The notes: a model not told the origin generated them from the sequence alone. Counted from the stretch's first letter, positions 10,661-19,779 are shown. The stretch: DNA of 64,000 nucleotides from Lachnospiraceae bacterium AF51-6-b8A (GCA_027682585.1 JAQCZH010000001.1:310001-374000), one strand, 5' to 3'. Translations and numbers: made by a program.

Positions 10661-12070
10661 ATGCCCCATATTGAAGGAATTATCGCGCTGCTGATACAAA
10701 TTCTGACGGTTATTCCAAGCATCTGGCTGGCCTTTGTGGTTATTTGGGGACTGAGCCGCAGGAAGAAGGCATATCCGGCCGCCGACAGGCGGGATCGCTT
10801 TGCTGTTATTATCTGCGCCCGCAACGAGGAGGCGGTAATTGACAAGCTTTTGACCAGTCTTTCGCGGCAGAAGTATCCTGAGGATAAGCTCCAGATCTTT
10901 GTCCTGGCGGATCACTGTACGGACCGGACAGCCCAGGTGGCGGCGGCCTTTGACCGGGTTAGAGTTATGGAACGCCATGAAGGGGCTACCCGGGGCAAGG
11001 GAGACGTTCTGGCCTGGGGGATCCGCCGCATTATGCGGGAGTATGGAGATACCATTGATTCCTTTGCCTTCTTTGACGCAGATAATATTGTCCGCGAAGA
11101 CTATCTGATCCATATCAATGATATGATGCAGTCCGGGGAGGAGATTGTACAGGGGAACCGCCTGGGCGGAGGCCCTTATAAGAGCTTTGTTACCAAGTGG
11201 TTTGCAATTTACTGGATGCTTTATACATTTCTCTTTTCCTATCCCAGACAGAAAATGGGGCTCTCAGCTTTTCTGACCGGCACTGGCTTCGCCGTCAAAA
11301 AAGAAGTCCTGTCCGCAGGCTGGAGAACTTCTTCCATTACAGAAGATGTGGAGTTCTCTGTCCAACAGTGTCTGGCTGGCAGGAGAGTGGCTTTCTGTCT
11401 GGATGCTGTGTGCTTTGATGAGCAGCCATCCCAAGTCAGAGTACTCTTCCGTCAGTTGATCCGCTGGTGTACGGGTTCCTATCAGATTCTGCGCCGTTAT
11501 ATCGGGGCCTGGATGCATGCCTTGAAGATCTCCAGCGAGGAGCCTTACCGCAGGCGTACGACAGATAACCTGATGCTTCTGCTCTTAGGGCCTGCCAACT
11601 TCGTTGCCTTTTTCGCTAATCTGATCATGATTCCTCTGACCTTGTGGTATTTCCCGGGGCTGGCGCTCCTTGGACTTGCCCTGATTCTGATCGGAACAGA
11701 GATTGTTCTCTTCTGCATGATCCGGTTTTTTTATCATCAGGACGTCCGTGTCTTTATGCCGTCTCTGCTCTTTATGCCGGTGTTCTTCTTCTTCTACAGT
11801 ATCTGTTCTGTGATTGCCCTGGTACATCCGGTCAGAAGCTGGAAGAGAATTGATCACATAGGTATAGCTGCTCCTCAGGAGTGCAAGGCTCTGCCGCCTG
11901 TCGGCAGCAGAAAGACGATTGCCCCCCGTGAAGATAAGGAGGAAGTCTCATACAGAGGGAGTGAAGCTTTTATTCAGGGAGAGGAAGAGGATTGTTTAGA
12001 CCATGCGCTCTCTGGAAAGGAGGAGAAGCGGGCCGGGAGAATCTCCGAAAATCAGGTTGATCCGGAGTGA
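10661..12070 (+). CDS. Family 2 glycosyltransferase, processive (cellulose/hyaluronan synthase-like)
   Basis: Membrane glycosyltransferase with one N-terminal helix (about 8-29), a cytoplasmic GT2 domain and C-terminal membrane helices (about 305-405). Catalytic signatures are visible: the acidic FFDADN motif near 145, TEDVEF near 227, and QLIRW in FRQLIRWCTGSYQ near 266. The QxxRW motif is typical of processive synthases that build and extrude polysaccharide. The tail after 405 is charged and low in conservation. ATG 10661 has GAGGAAG upstream; a TATAAT lies at 10576-10581. No other exopolysaccharide gene is adjacent, so the product is unknown. Confidence 0.85.
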   Translation: MPHIEGIIALLIQILTVIPSIWLAFVVIWGLSRRKKAYPAADRRDRFAVIICARNEEAVIDKLLTSLSRQKYPEDKLQIFVLADHCTDRTAQVAAAFDRVRVMERHEGATRGKGDVLAWGIRRIMREYGDTIDSFAFFDADNIVREDYLIHINDMMQSGEEIVQGNRLGGGPYKSFVTKWFAIYWMLYTFLFSYPRQKMGLSAFLTGTGFAVKKEVLSAGWRTSSITEDVEFSVQQCLAGRRVAFCLDAVCFDEQPSQVRVLFRQLIRWCTGSYQILRRYIGAWMHALKISSEEPYRRRTTDNLMLLLLGPANFVAFFANLIMIPLTLWYFPGLALLGLALILIGTEIVLFCMIRFFYHQDVRVFMPSLLFMPVFFFFYSICSVIALVHPVRSWKRIDHIGIAAPQECKALPPVGSRKTIAPREDKEEVSYRGSEAFIQGEEEDCLDHALSGKEEKRAGRISENQVDPE

Positions 12071-12160
12071 CGGGGATGGCGTCATGGAACTGTTGCTCCG
12101 ACAGGACTTGTGTTAGAATTCTTCATGCGATAAGACGTGAACGTGTGGAGGGGAGTAACT

Positions 12161-12460
12161 ATGTCCAGAGTTGAGAAGAAGCCTCATGAGATGGAAATCT
12201 ATGAGGCGATTCTGCAGTTGCAGACACCGGAGGAGTGCTTTAAGTTTTTTAAGGATGTATGCTCGGATCATGAGATGCTGTCCATGGAGCAGCGCTATCA
12301 TGTGGCCAAGATGCTGAATGAGGGCAGAACCTACATTGATATTCAGGAGGAAACGAAGGCATCGACAGCGACTATTTCCAGAGTGGCAAGAGTCTTCGCT
12401 GACGGCACCGGCGTGATTGATGCGGTTTTATCCAAAATGCAGGGAGAGAAAAAGGTATGA
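12161..12460 (+). CDS. YerC/YecD-family TrpR-like transcriptional regulator
   Basis: Small DNA-binding protein with the Trp-repressor fold. The 99-residue protein contains TPEECFKFFKDVCSDHEMLSM (split here only by reading), then QRYHVAKML and the helix-turn-helix YIDIQEETKASTATISRVARV, as in the YerC/YecD family. The frame opens at 12137, but ATG 12161 has GGAGGGGAG at 12146-12154 and gives the conserved start MSRVEKK. The family's target genes are not well defined. The stop overlaps the start of the next gene (ATGA), so the two are translationally coupled. Confidence 0.88.
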   Translation: MSRVEKKPHEMEIYEAILQLQTPEECFKFFKDVCSDHEMLSMEQRYHVAKMLNEGRTYIDIQEETKASTATISRVARVFADGTGVIDAVLSKMQGEKKV

Positions 12461-12963
12461 GGGCCCTGCGTTTTTTAAGTCAGGCCAAGACCATGCACAG
12501 TCTGCTTCTGGAGGAGAGCTGGGATTCGTTCCCCCTGGCGGAAGCAACGATACGCTCGTCCTTTTCTCTGACTCTTGACGGGCACCTGCTTTGTGATTTT
12601 TATTCTGAAAAGGAGTGGAAGAGACTTGAGACAGCCGGATACCGCTGCCTGCCCTATGGCCGCCTGCGAAAAATCTGCCTGGAGGCTATTTCAGGGAAGA
12701 GGACGCCGGGGTATTTCAAGTTTGTCTTTTTAGCTCCGCCGGCCCTGATCAGGCAGCTAACTGACCAGGCGGGAGATGGGGTGCGCTCAGAGGATGTGGA
12801 TGCGCTGGCGATAAACTTGGTTTATCGGGACGGTGTACTGCAGCTTACGACGGGAACTTCCTATCGGATATTTTCCATGGACAGGGGGCTCGACCGGATC
12901 TGGGATCATTGGGTCTGTGAATTTCTGTCAAAAAATCATCTGGATTGGGCAGAACTTGTGTGA
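12457..12963 (+). CDS. DUF5721-like protein of unknown function
   Basis: 168 residues, no signal peptide or membrane segment. The pattern FLSQAKTMHSLLLEESWDSFPLAEATI, then LDGHLLCDFYSEKEW, resembles the DUF5721 family found in Lachnospiraceae; this is recognition from memory, not a search. Start ATG 12457 overlaps the YerC-type stop (ATGA) and has GGGAGAG upstream, so it is in the same operon as the regulator. No catalytic motif is evident. Its constant partnering with a TrpR-fold regulator is the only functional hint. Confidence 0.7.
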   Translation: MRALRFLSQAKTMHSLLLEESWDSFPLAEATIRSSFSLTLDGHLLCDFYSEKEWKRLETAGYRCLPYGRLRKICLEAISGKRTPGYFKFVFLAPPALIRQLTDQAGDGVRSEDVDALAINLVYRDGVLQLTTGTSYRIFSMDRGLDRIWDHWVCEFLSKNHLDWAELV

Positions 12964-12969
12964 AAAAAA

Positions 12970-12998
12970 TTGTTATTTTTTATGCTTTGTGTTATCCT
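12970..12998 (+). promoter_or_regulatory. Probable promoter for cold-shock gene
   Basis: TTGTTA (12970-12975) and TATCCT (12993-12998) are 17 bases apart. The leader would be about 45-50 bases, which is short for a cold-shock gene. Confidence 0.45.
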
Positions 12999-13051
12999 TG
13001 GTCTGTTGAGATATTCTGTTCTGACATAGTTTCGTATGGAGGTATAAAGTA

Positions 13052-13255
13052 ATGGCAAAAGGGACAGTGAAGTGGTTTGATGACCGTAAGGGGTACGGTT
13101 TCATCTCTGATGAGGCTGGCAAGGATGTATTCGTACATTTCTCCAAGCTGAATATGGAAGGGTTCAAGACCCTGAAAGAGGGAGCTACGGTTGATTTCGA
13201 GGTTGAGGATTCCGACAAGGGTCCGCAGGCAGTCGATGTCACTGTTGTGGAATAA
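13052..13255 (+). CDS. Cold-shock domain protein (CspA/CspB family)
   Basis: 67-residue single OB-fold RNA chaperone that melts mRNA structure. It starts [21 protein letters not shown]1 (KGYGFI) and RNP2 (VFVHF) motifs are intact and hold the aromatic nucleic-acid-binding residues. ATG 13052 has TGGAGGT at 13037-13043. It is monocistronic: a promoter lies in the gap upstream and a strong terminator follows at 13321. Full length for the family. Confidence 0.97.
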   Translation: MAKGTVKWFDDRKGYGFISDEAGKDVFVHFSKLNMEGFKTLKEGATVDFEVEDSDKGPQAVDVTVVE

Positions 13256-13320
13256 ATCAAATCATCAGGGGTAATTATCAGTTGTAAGCTCTGCTTACAT
13301 TCGATTGTCACGAAGGACAG

Positions 13321-13348
13321 GAGAAGCGGCTCGCCGCTTCTCTTTTTT
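13321..13348 (+). terminator. Rho-independent terminator after cold-shock gene
   Basis: GAGAAGCGGC (13321-13330) and GCCGCTTCTC (13333-13342) form a perfect 10-bp stem, followed by TTTTTT. Confidence 0.92.
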
Positions 13349-13428
13349 CTTTGCCAGATCTGTTGTAGAATAAATCCGTATCACTGTGACGGATCGATAA
13401 TCCCTGCGTTCAGCACAGGAGGGTGAGG

Positions 13429-14268
13429 ATGTATAAGATTTTAGTTGATTCCTGCGGCGAATTATCAGAGGAGATGAGAGCCAGCGGGCATTTTGCGAAT
13501 ATTCCTCTGATTCTTCGTGTGGACAATGAGGAGATCGCGGACGATGAGAACTTTGATCAGAAGACCTTCCTGGCCAAAGTGGCATCCAGCCCGAATGAGC
13601 CCAAGTCTGCCTGCCCCTCTCCAGATGCCTACATGAAGATCATGGAAGGACAGGCGGACCGCATCTATATTGTTACACTCTCATCCAAGCTGTCCGGTTC
13701 TTACGCCAGTGCCAGTCTGGGCATGGATCTCTATGAAGAGGAGCATGGAGAGACGAAGAAGATTCATGTCTTTGATTCCAGATCCGCATCGATTGGGGAG
13801 AGTCTGATCGGTTTGAAGATTGAGGAGCTGGAAGAAGAGGGATTGCCTTTTGAAGAAGTCGTGCGTCGAACTCAGGACTATATTGAGAAGCAGCATACCT
13901 TCTTTGTTTTGGAGACGCTTGAGACTTTGCGCAAGTCCGGCCGTCTCTCCGGTCTGGCTGCCACAATCATTAAGGCCCTGAATATCAAGCCGGTTATGGG
14001 ATCCACAGAGGAGGGATCGATTCAAAAGCTGGGACAGGAGCGGGGGATGACGCGCGCACTGATGAAAATGGTTCACTGTCTCATGGAGGTCACGCCGGAT
14101 CCTCAGAATCGTGTTCTGGCCATTTCCCACTGCAATTGTCCGGAGCGGGCGCAGATGGTCAAGGCTCAGGTGGAGAAGCTGGCGCATTTTAAGAAGATTC
14201 TGATTTTGGACACTGCGGGAGTCTCTACCATGTACGCCAATGACGGCGGTATTATAATGGCTGGTTGA
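13429..14268 (+). CDS. DegV family fatty-acid-binding protein
   Basis: DegV/FakB-type protein. Family members bind a fatty acid and present it to the FakA kinase. Residues visible: the N-terminal ILVDSCGEL, SCPSPDAYM near 60, SSKLSGSYASA near 84 (lipid head-group Ser/Thr loop), FDSRSASIGE, and LETLETLRKSGRLSG. The frame opens at GTG 13423, but ATG 13429 has GGAGG at 13418-13422, so 279 residues are chosen. folC begins one base after the stop. Which fatty acid is bound cannot be told. Confidence 0.9.
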   Translation: MYKILVDSCGELSEEMRASGHFANIPLILRVDNEEIADDENFDQKTFLAKVASSPNEPKSACPSPDAYMKIMEGQADRIYIVTLSSKLSGSYASASLGMDLYEEEHGETKKIHVFDSRSASIGESLIGLKIEELEEEGLPFEEVVRRTQDYIEKQHTFFVLETLETLRKSGRLSGLAATIIKALNIKPVMGSTEEGSIQKLGQERGMTRALMKMVHCLMEVTPDPQNRVLAISHCNCPERAQMVKAQVEKLAHFKKILILDTAGVSTMYANDGGIIMAG

Positions 14269-14269
14269 T

Positions 14270-15796
14270 ATGACCTATCAGGAAATTGCAGATAAGATCG
14301 AGAGAATGCGGCGATTCGGCAGGGCGACAGGATATCAGGTGTCCTGTGAGATGCTGGATCGCCTTTCACATCCGGAAGAAGGACAGAGAATCGTTCATAT
14401 TGCCGGCACGAACGGCAAGGGATCGACAGCGGTGATCCTGGCCTATATCCTGGCGGCACAGGGGTTTCGGGTCGGACTCTTTACTTCCCCCCACCTGGTT
14501 CGCTTTAATGAGCGAATCTGTATTCTTGAGGCGGAAGAGAATCGAATGGATGCATTCGATTCGGCAGTTGCGGACGCTGACTGGCAGAAGGCGGACACAA
14601 AAGGAAACAGTCGGCAGAGAGAGGATGACAGGCGCAGAAAGCGTTGTGCTCACCGGGTTATTGTCAGGCAGATTCCCGATGACGACCTTCGGCGTCTGGG
14701 AGAGAAGATACTGGAACTGCCCATGGAACTGTCGCCCACGATGTTCGATATCTGTCTTGGTATGGGACTCTGCTACTTCAGGGAACAGGCGTGCGATATC
14801 ATTATCCTGGAGACCGGTCTGGGTGGAAAATACGACTCTACCCGCGCTTCCTGCGCAGTTCCCCTGCTCTGCCTGATTACCAGCATCGGTCTGGATCACA
14901 CGGCGATTCTGGGAAATCGCCTGGAGGAGATTGCAGAGAATAAGGCGGGAATTCTTCGCCTTGGTACGCGCTGTGTCCTGGGCCCTATGGAGGAGGAAGC
15001 CAGCCGGGTGATCCTGAGGCACTGTCGGCAGATGGACATTCCCTTTTGGCAGGTGACAGAGAACAACGCGGAGGATATTTTTCGGGTGCGCGGGCTGACC
15101 AGAGAGGATCTGGCGCTGGATGGCGGCTATCAGCTCTACAATGGAGCCTGTGCGATTCTGGCGGCGGAGATCCTGCGTGAGATGGGTGTGACCGGCAGAG
15201 AAGTTCGAAGAAAGATGGACAGGGATGGGGGGAGTACGTCGGCGGCGCCGGTTTCCGTGAAACAGGATAAGGGGGCGTATTGTAAGGCCCTGCGCCGCGG
15301 TCTGGCGCAGGTCTCATGGCCGGGACGCATGGAGAGGATCAGCTACAGGAACCGTCAGATCCTGATTGATGGAGCGCACAATCCGCAGGGAGTGGATGCC
15401 CTGGTCAAAAGTCTGCGAAGACGTTATCCGGACACAGCCTGCGTCTTTATCGTCGGTATTTTGGCAGACAAGGATTACGATCTTATGCTTGAGAGAATTC
15501 TTCCGCTGGCAGCAGAGGTAGTCACGGTAACGGTGGCCAGTGATCGGGCTCTGCAGAAAGAGAAGCTGGCTGCTCTGGTTCGCAGCCGGGGAGGCTGTGC
15601 TCACAGGGCAGACTCTATTTCAGGAGCCCTGGATCTGGCCGCAGATATCTGTAAAAGAAGAGAGGGACAGGGAATAAAAAGCCCTCTGGTTCTCTTTGGT
15701 TCTCTTTATTTTGTGGGTCAGGTTAAGGAGTTTGTGACCGATTCGGGGGAGGAATCGAAAGAGGAAGCAGCGCGGGGGAGAAAAAGCGATATTTAA
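14270..15796 (+). CDS. folC: Folylpolyglutamate synthase / dihydrofolate synthase
   Basis: Mur-ligase-family enzyme that adds glutamate to folates. ATP loop GTNGKGST near residues 45-52, the folate-site TSPHL motif, the DICLGMGLCYF and ETGLGGKYDST strands, and the C-terminal DGAHNPQG motif are all present. At 508 residues it is about 70 longer than usual. The extra sequence is a charged, Arg/Asp-rich insertion at about 84-130, replacing the usual short loop, and a second one at about 310-330. ATG 14270 is one base after the DegV stop, so the two genes are coupled. Confidence 0.92.
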   Translation: MTYQEIADKIERMRRFGRATGYQVSCEMLDRLSHPEEGQRIVHIAGTNGKGSTAVILAYILAAQGFRVGLFTSPHLVRFNERICILEAEENRMDAFDSAVADADWQKADTKGNSRQREDDRRRKRCAHRVIVRQIPDDDLRRLGEKILELPMELSPTMFDICLGMGLCYFREQACDIIILETGLGGKYDSTRASCAVPLLCLITSIGLDHTAILGNRLEEIAENKAGILRLGTRCVLGPMEEEASRVILRHCRQMDIPFWQVTENNAEDIFRVRGLTREDLALDGGYQLYNGACAILAAEILREMGVTGREVRRKMDRDGGSTSAAPVSVKQDKGAYCKALRRGLAQVSWPGRMERISYRNRQILIDGAHNPQGVDALVKSLRRRYPDTACVFIVGILADKDYDLMLERILPLAAEVVTVTVASDRALQKEKLAALVRSRGGCAHRADSISGALDLAADICKRREGQGIKSPLVLFGSLYFVGQVKEFVTDSGEESKEEAARGRKSDI

Positions 15797-15872
15797 TGCT
15801 TTCCTTGCGGGTGTTTTTTCGATACAATGTTGGGCGTAGATGATGCATCGGGCGCCTCTGCGGAGGTGTGTG

Positions 15873-16592
15873 ATGAAAATACGTAATTGCGTGATTTGCG
15901 GATTCCTTCTGACAGCGTTAAGTCTGTCATCCTGTGGATGCAGATCCTTTCTTCAATCCAGGGAGTTAAAGCAAGAAGAGACTGATTCGGGGGAGCAAGC
16001 CAAAGATACAGACAGAGGGGATAAGCGCGGCGAGAATGCAAAGGCCGGCGAGGACGGAGGGGCTGGGCATTCGCCGGGAGAGGATTTGAAATCCGGAGAG
16101 AATTCCAGGGCAAATCAGGCAGAACGCGGCAGGGCAGATCCGGGGAGAATCTGGGTTCAGATTCAGGGAGCCGTGGAGCGTCCCGGAGTCTACTCTCTTC
16201 CCGGAAACAGCCGCTTGAAGGATCTGTTGGAGGCGGCAGGCGGCTTTGGCCGGGACGCAGATACAGAGAGAGTGAATCTGGCTGCGCATCTGGAGGATGG
16301 CGCCATGTATCGGGTGCCCAGACAGGGAGAAGGGCAGGATTTCCTGTCACAGGAGGGACAGTCTCCAGGGGATTCTCAGACGGGGACAGGCCCTTCCTCC
16401 AAGGTCAATATCAACCGTGCCAACCGGGATCAGCTGATGAGCCTGCCGGGGATCGGAGCCGGCAAGGCGGACGCGATTATTGCCTATCGCAGAAAGCACG
16501 GAGCATTTGCCAGGAGAGAGGATATCATGAAGATCCCAGGCTTGAAGGCGGCGGCTTACGCTAGGATCAAGGATCGGATCACAGTGAATTGA
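15873..16592 (+). CDS. comEA: ComEA-like helix-hairpin-helix DNA-binding lipoprotein
   Basis: Surface DNA receptor for transformation. The frame opens at 15840, but ATG 15873 has GGAGGTG at 15862-15868 and gives a clean signal with lipobox LSSC (Cys21), so this is predicted as a 239-residue lipoprotein. Order: lipoprotein signal, a long charged linker (about 24-95), a SLBB domain (IWVQIQGAVERPGVYSL onward), a Ser/Gly/Gln linker, and the C-terminal helix-hairpin-helix pair with LMSLPGIGAGKADAII and IMKIPGLKAAAYARI. Most ComEA proteins are held by a membrane helix, so lipid anchoring is notable. comEC lies 3 kb downstream. Confidence 0.87.
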   Translation: MKIRNCVICGFLLTALSLSSCGCRSFLQSRELKQEETDSGEQAKDTDRGDKRGENAKAGEDGGAGHSPGEDLKSGENSRANQAERGRADPGRIWVQIQGAVERPGVYSLPGNSRLKDLLEAAGGFGRDADTERVNLAAHLEDGAMYRVPRQGEGQDFLSQEGQSPGDSQTGTGPSSKVNINRANRDQLMSLPGIGAGKADAIIAYRRKHGAFARREDIMKIPGLKAAAYARIKDRITVN

Positions 16593-16600
16593 GGTATGAG

Positions 16601-17290
16601 ATGGCCAAGAAGGTTTTGGTGGTCGACGATGAAAAATTGATTGTGAAGGGGATTCGCTTCTCCTTGGAGCAAGATGAGATGAAGGTCGACTGCGCCTATG
16701 ATGGTCAGGAGGCTCTGGATATGGCCAGGGAGGGAGACTATGACCTCATTCTTCTGGATGTCATGTTGCCCAGAATGGATGGATTTGAAGTCTGCCGGGC
16801 AGTACGTGAGTTCTCCAATGTGCCGATTGTCATGCTGACAGCCAAGGGCGATGATATGGATAAGATCATGGGTCTGGAGTACGGGGCGGATGATTATATT
16901 ACCAAGCCATTCAATATTCTGGAAGTCAAGGCCAGAATCAAGGCGATTCTGCGCCGGGTCAAGAGTCGGGAAGCGGAGGAGGTGAGCAAAAATGTGGTCA
17001 CCTCCGGTGAAGTCAGCATGGATACAGATCGCCGGAGCCTTCGAATTGCGGGAGAGGATATCAATCTGACCTCCAAGGAGTTTGATATGCTCCTGCTCCT
17101 GGTTAATCATCCGGGCAAGGTTTACTCCAGAGAGTCTCTTCTGCACACGATTTGGGGCAGTGATTATCCGGGGGATGCAAGAACTGTGGATGTGCACATT
17201 CGCCGTCTGAGAGAGAAGATCGAGCCTAGCCCCAGTGATCCTAAGTATGTGCACACCAAGTGGGGAGTGGGCTATTATTTTCAGGCCTGA
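16601..17290 (+). CDS. OmpR/PhoB-type response regulator
   Basis: 229 residues. Receiver domain with acidic pair Asp9-Asp10, phospho-acceptor Asp53 (LILLDVMLP), Thr in MLTAK, and Lys in YITKPF. The winged-helix C-domain ends VDVHIRRLREKIE and VHTKWGVGYYF. The sequence is closest in style to WalR/ResD/PhoP. The frame extends back through a TTG at 16589, but ATG 16601 has TGAGG six bases upstream. It is eight bases after comEA and is followed by its sensor kinase. Confidence 0.95.
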   Translation: MAKKVLVVDDEKLIVKGIRFSLEQDEMKVDCAYDGQEALDMAREGDYDLILLDVMLPRMDGFEVCRAVREFSNVPIVMLTAKGDDMDKIMGLEYGADDYITKPFNILEVKARIKAILRRVKSREAEEVSKNVVTSGEVSMDTDRRSLRIAGEDINLTSKEFDMLLLLVNHPGKVYSRESLLHTIWGSDYPGDARTVDVHIRRLREKIEPSPSDPKYVHTKWGVGYYFQA

Positions 17291-17304
17291 GACTTTCTTT
17301 GACA

Positions 17305-17333
17305 TTGTCCGCTGATTTTTTCCCTGCTATACT
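17305..17333 (+). promoter_or_regulatory. Promoter placed for a leaderless sensor-kinase mRNA
   Basis: TTGTCC (17305-17310) and TATACT (17328-17333) are 17 bases apart. The predicted start, six bases after the -10 box, is the A of the kinase ATG at 17340. A second -35-like TTGACA at 17299 is 23 bases from the -10, which is too far. Confidence 0.55.
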
Positions 17334-17339
17334 AATCTC

Positions 17340-18839
17340 ATGAATGCTTTTCGAAGACTCCGGGACCAATTTCACAGGCTGAAACTGCGCTTGATTCTTG
17401 TGATTCTACTGGCGGGACTGGTCCCTTATACCGTCGCTTTTTATCTCTACCTCTACGCTTATCGGCAGAACACCATTGCCGTTGAAGAAGTACAGATTCA
17501 TGCGCAGATGCAGGTTCTGACAGGGGGGATTCTCGATAAAAATTACCTGACAGCTCCCTCGGATCCGGAGATCAACAGTCAGTTGGATACGGTTCGTCAG
17601 ATTTATGGAGGACGTATTCTGGTGATTGATGATACCCTCCGGGTAATCAAGGATACCAACGGTATCGACAGCGGGAGAACGCTTGTCTGGGAGAATGCGA
17701 TTCGTTCTCTCAAGGGAGAAGCGCTCAGTTACTATGACAAACAGAATAATTTTTTGACGGTTACCTTGCCCATCCGCAGTACGACGGACACCAGTGCCCC
17801 CGTTCACGGGGTTCTCATGGTGGTGCGCTCAATGGATTATATGAATCAGTCTCTGGATCAGATGACCGCTCCCGGAATCATAGGTTTTGTTATTCTGGGA
17901 TTCATTCTGCTGGGGATTGCCGCCTGGACAGCGGAATATGCCATTCGTCCTCTCAGGACTATTGAAGAAGCGCTGGATAAGACCAAAAATGGAATTACCT
18001 CGTCGGATCTGAAGGATTTAGATTATGCGGAGGCAGAGGAACTGGCAGGTCATTTTAATGATTTCCTGGGCCGCATGCAATCGGTGGAGGCTTCCAGGCA
18101 GGAGTTTGTATCCAATGTCTCTCATGAGCTTAAGACACCCTTAACTTCCATGAAAGTTCTGGCAGATTCGATTAACAGTATGGAGGGGGCTCCTACGGAA
18201 TTGTATCAGGAATTCATGCGGGATATGAGTCACGAAATTGACCGGGAGACCAAGATTATCAATGACCTTCTCTCTCTGGTCCGTCTGAACAAGACGGGAA
18301 TCACCATGAACATCACATCCGTCAACATGAATGACCTGATTGAATCCATCCTGCACCGTGTTCGTCCGATCGCGGACCGGCAGGAGGTGGAACTGGTCTT
18401 TGAATCCTTCCGTCCGGTTTTCTGCGAGATTGATGAGACCAAGTTCTCTCTGGCCATTACGAATCTGGTAGAGAATGCTGTCAAATACAACAATCCCGGG
18501 GGCTGGGTGCACGTCTCTTTGAATGCTGATCACCAGTATTGTTTCGTGACGGTTGAAGACAATGGAATGGGAATTCCGCAGGATTCGCTGGATCGTATCT
18601 TTGAGCGTTTTTATCGGGTGGACAAGTCCCATTCCAGAGAGATCGGCGGCACCGGTCTTGGTCTGGCAATCACGCGAAATGCGATCCACATGCACCACGG
18701 AGAAGTTCGTGTGGCTTCCGAGTTGGGGCAGGGGACAACGTTTGATGTCCGCATTCCGCTGACTTATATCGTGGATCCAGAGGAGAATGTCATTGCCAGA
18801 CGGGCAGATGAGATCCCGGAGAAGAGGAGCGGAGAATGA
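17340..18839 (+). CDS. Sensor histidine kinase
   Basis: 499 residues. Transmembrane helix at about 16-36, an extracytoplasmic sensor region (about 37-180), a second helix (about 180-200), a HAMP-like linker, then HisKA with phospho-acceptor His262 (VSNVSHELKTPLTS). The ATPase domain shows NLVENAVKYN, EDNGMGIP and GGTGLGLAI boxes. It pairs with the response regulator just upstream. No Shine-Dalgarno precedes ATG 17340; instead a -10 box ends six bases before it. The stop overlaps the next gene (ATGA). The signal sensed is unknown. Confidence 0.95.
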   Translation: MNAFRRLRDQFHRLKLRLILVILLAGLVPYTVAFYLYLYAYRQNTIAVEEVQIHAQMQVLTGGILDKNYLTAPSDPEINSQLDTVRQIYGGRILVIDDTLRVIKDTNGIDSGRTLVWENAIRSLKGEALSYYDKQNNFLTVTLPIRSTTDTSAPVHGVLMVVRSMDYMNQSLDQMTAPGIIGFVILGFILLGIAAWTAEYAIRPLRTIEEALDKTKNGITSSDLKDLDYAEAEELAGHFNDFLGRMQSVEASRQEFVSNVSHELKTPLTSMKVLADSINSMEGAPTELYQEFMRDMSHEIDRETKIINDLLSLVRLNKTGITMNITSVNMNDLIESILHRVRPIADRQEVELVFESFRPVFCEIDETKFSLAITNLVENAVKYNNPGGWVHVSLNADHQYCFVTVEDNGMGIPQDSLDRIFERFYRVDKSHSREIGGTGLGLAITRNAIHMHHGEVRVASELGQGTTFDVRIPLTYIVDPEENVIARRADEIPEKRSGE

Positions 18840-19762
18840 GAAGAAGGATCAGGAACAGGTTCATCGCTCTTGCCCTGACTATGAGTATGGCGCTTGGTCT
18901 TCTGACAGCCTGCGGAAGTGATCCAAAAGAAAAGCAGGTCTACTACATGGATGTGGCGGGGAATGCATTAAAGACCAGTCATTACAAGCTGAAGACAAAA
19001 GACACAGAAGGACAGATCGGGGAATTATTGGCTGCCCTGAAGCAGGCTCCGGATACAGCCAGGGAAATCAGTGCCATGCCCAGAGATCTGGAGGTGATTT
19101 CGCATCGTCTGGATGGGGAGCACCTGTTTGTGGATTTCAACACCGCTTATGATCGAATCACCGGTCCAAATGAGGTTCTCATGCGGTCGGCGGTTGTTAA
19201 GACACTTTTGCAGATTGATGGTATCCGTTCGGTGACCTTTACAGTACAGGGAAAGGCCCTGACAAATGCAGACGGCAGTGAGATTGGCGCCATGAATGCC
19301 GACACCTTTATGGATTTCGGAGGTGATGCGGAGGACGCTATGGTTCGGCGAACCTTCACCCTCTACTATGCCAGCAGGGATGGGCAGAGTCTGGTCAAAG
19401 AGAAGAGAGAGATTTATTACAACAGCAACCTTTCACCGGAGAAGCTGGTGATGGAATATCTGATGACCAATCCTCACGCGGACGATGCCATCAGTCCGAT
19501 TCCGGACAGTACCAAATTGCTCAATATCAATGTAAATCGCGGGGTCTGCTATCTGAATCTGGATGAGAATTTTCTCAATGCCACGGATAAGATTTCACAG
19601 CAGGTCGTTATTTATTCAATCGTCAACTCTCTCTGTGAGTTGAGCGAGATATCCAGTGTACAGATCGCGATCAACGGAGAGATGAATTCCATCTTCCGCG
19701 GGGACAAGCTGTCCAATTCTTATACACCCAACTTCGATATGGTGACTTCCGGCGCCAGATAG
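18836..19762 (+). CDS. GerMN-domain lipoprotein
   Basis: 308 residues with a signal peptide and lipobox LTAC (Cys26), so it is an exported lipoprotein. Two GerMN (sporulation/germination) domains follow: about 60-150 containing LFVDFNTAYDRI, and about 180-295 containing CYLNLDENFLN and IAINGE. ATG 18836 overlaps the kinase stop by four bases, which ties it to the two-component system. A lipoprotein encoded directly after a kinase often tunes the sensor or is its cell-envelope partner; that is inference here. Confidence 0.88.
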   Translation: MRRRIRNRFIALALTMSMALGLLTACGSDPKEKQVYYMDVAGNALKTSHYKLKTKDTEGQIGELLAALKQAPDTAREISAMPRDLEVISHRLDGEHLFVDFNTAYDRITGPNEVLMRSAVVKTLLQIDGIRSVTFTVQGKALTNADGSEIGAMNADTFMDFGGDAEDAMVRRTFTLYYASRDGQSLVKEKREIYYNSNLSPEKLVMEYLMTNPHADDAISPIPDSTKLLNINVNRGVCYLNLDENFLNATDKISQQVVIYSIVNSLCELSEISSVQIAINGEMNSIFRGDKLSNSYTPNFDMVTSGAR

Positions 19763-19779
19763 GCGCGAGGAGGTGGCCT

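Noticed and set aside
17299..17304. Perfect TTGACA before the sensor kinase
   Set aside because: It is 23 bases from the TATACT box, too far for sigma-A; TTGTCC six bases later has the right spacing.
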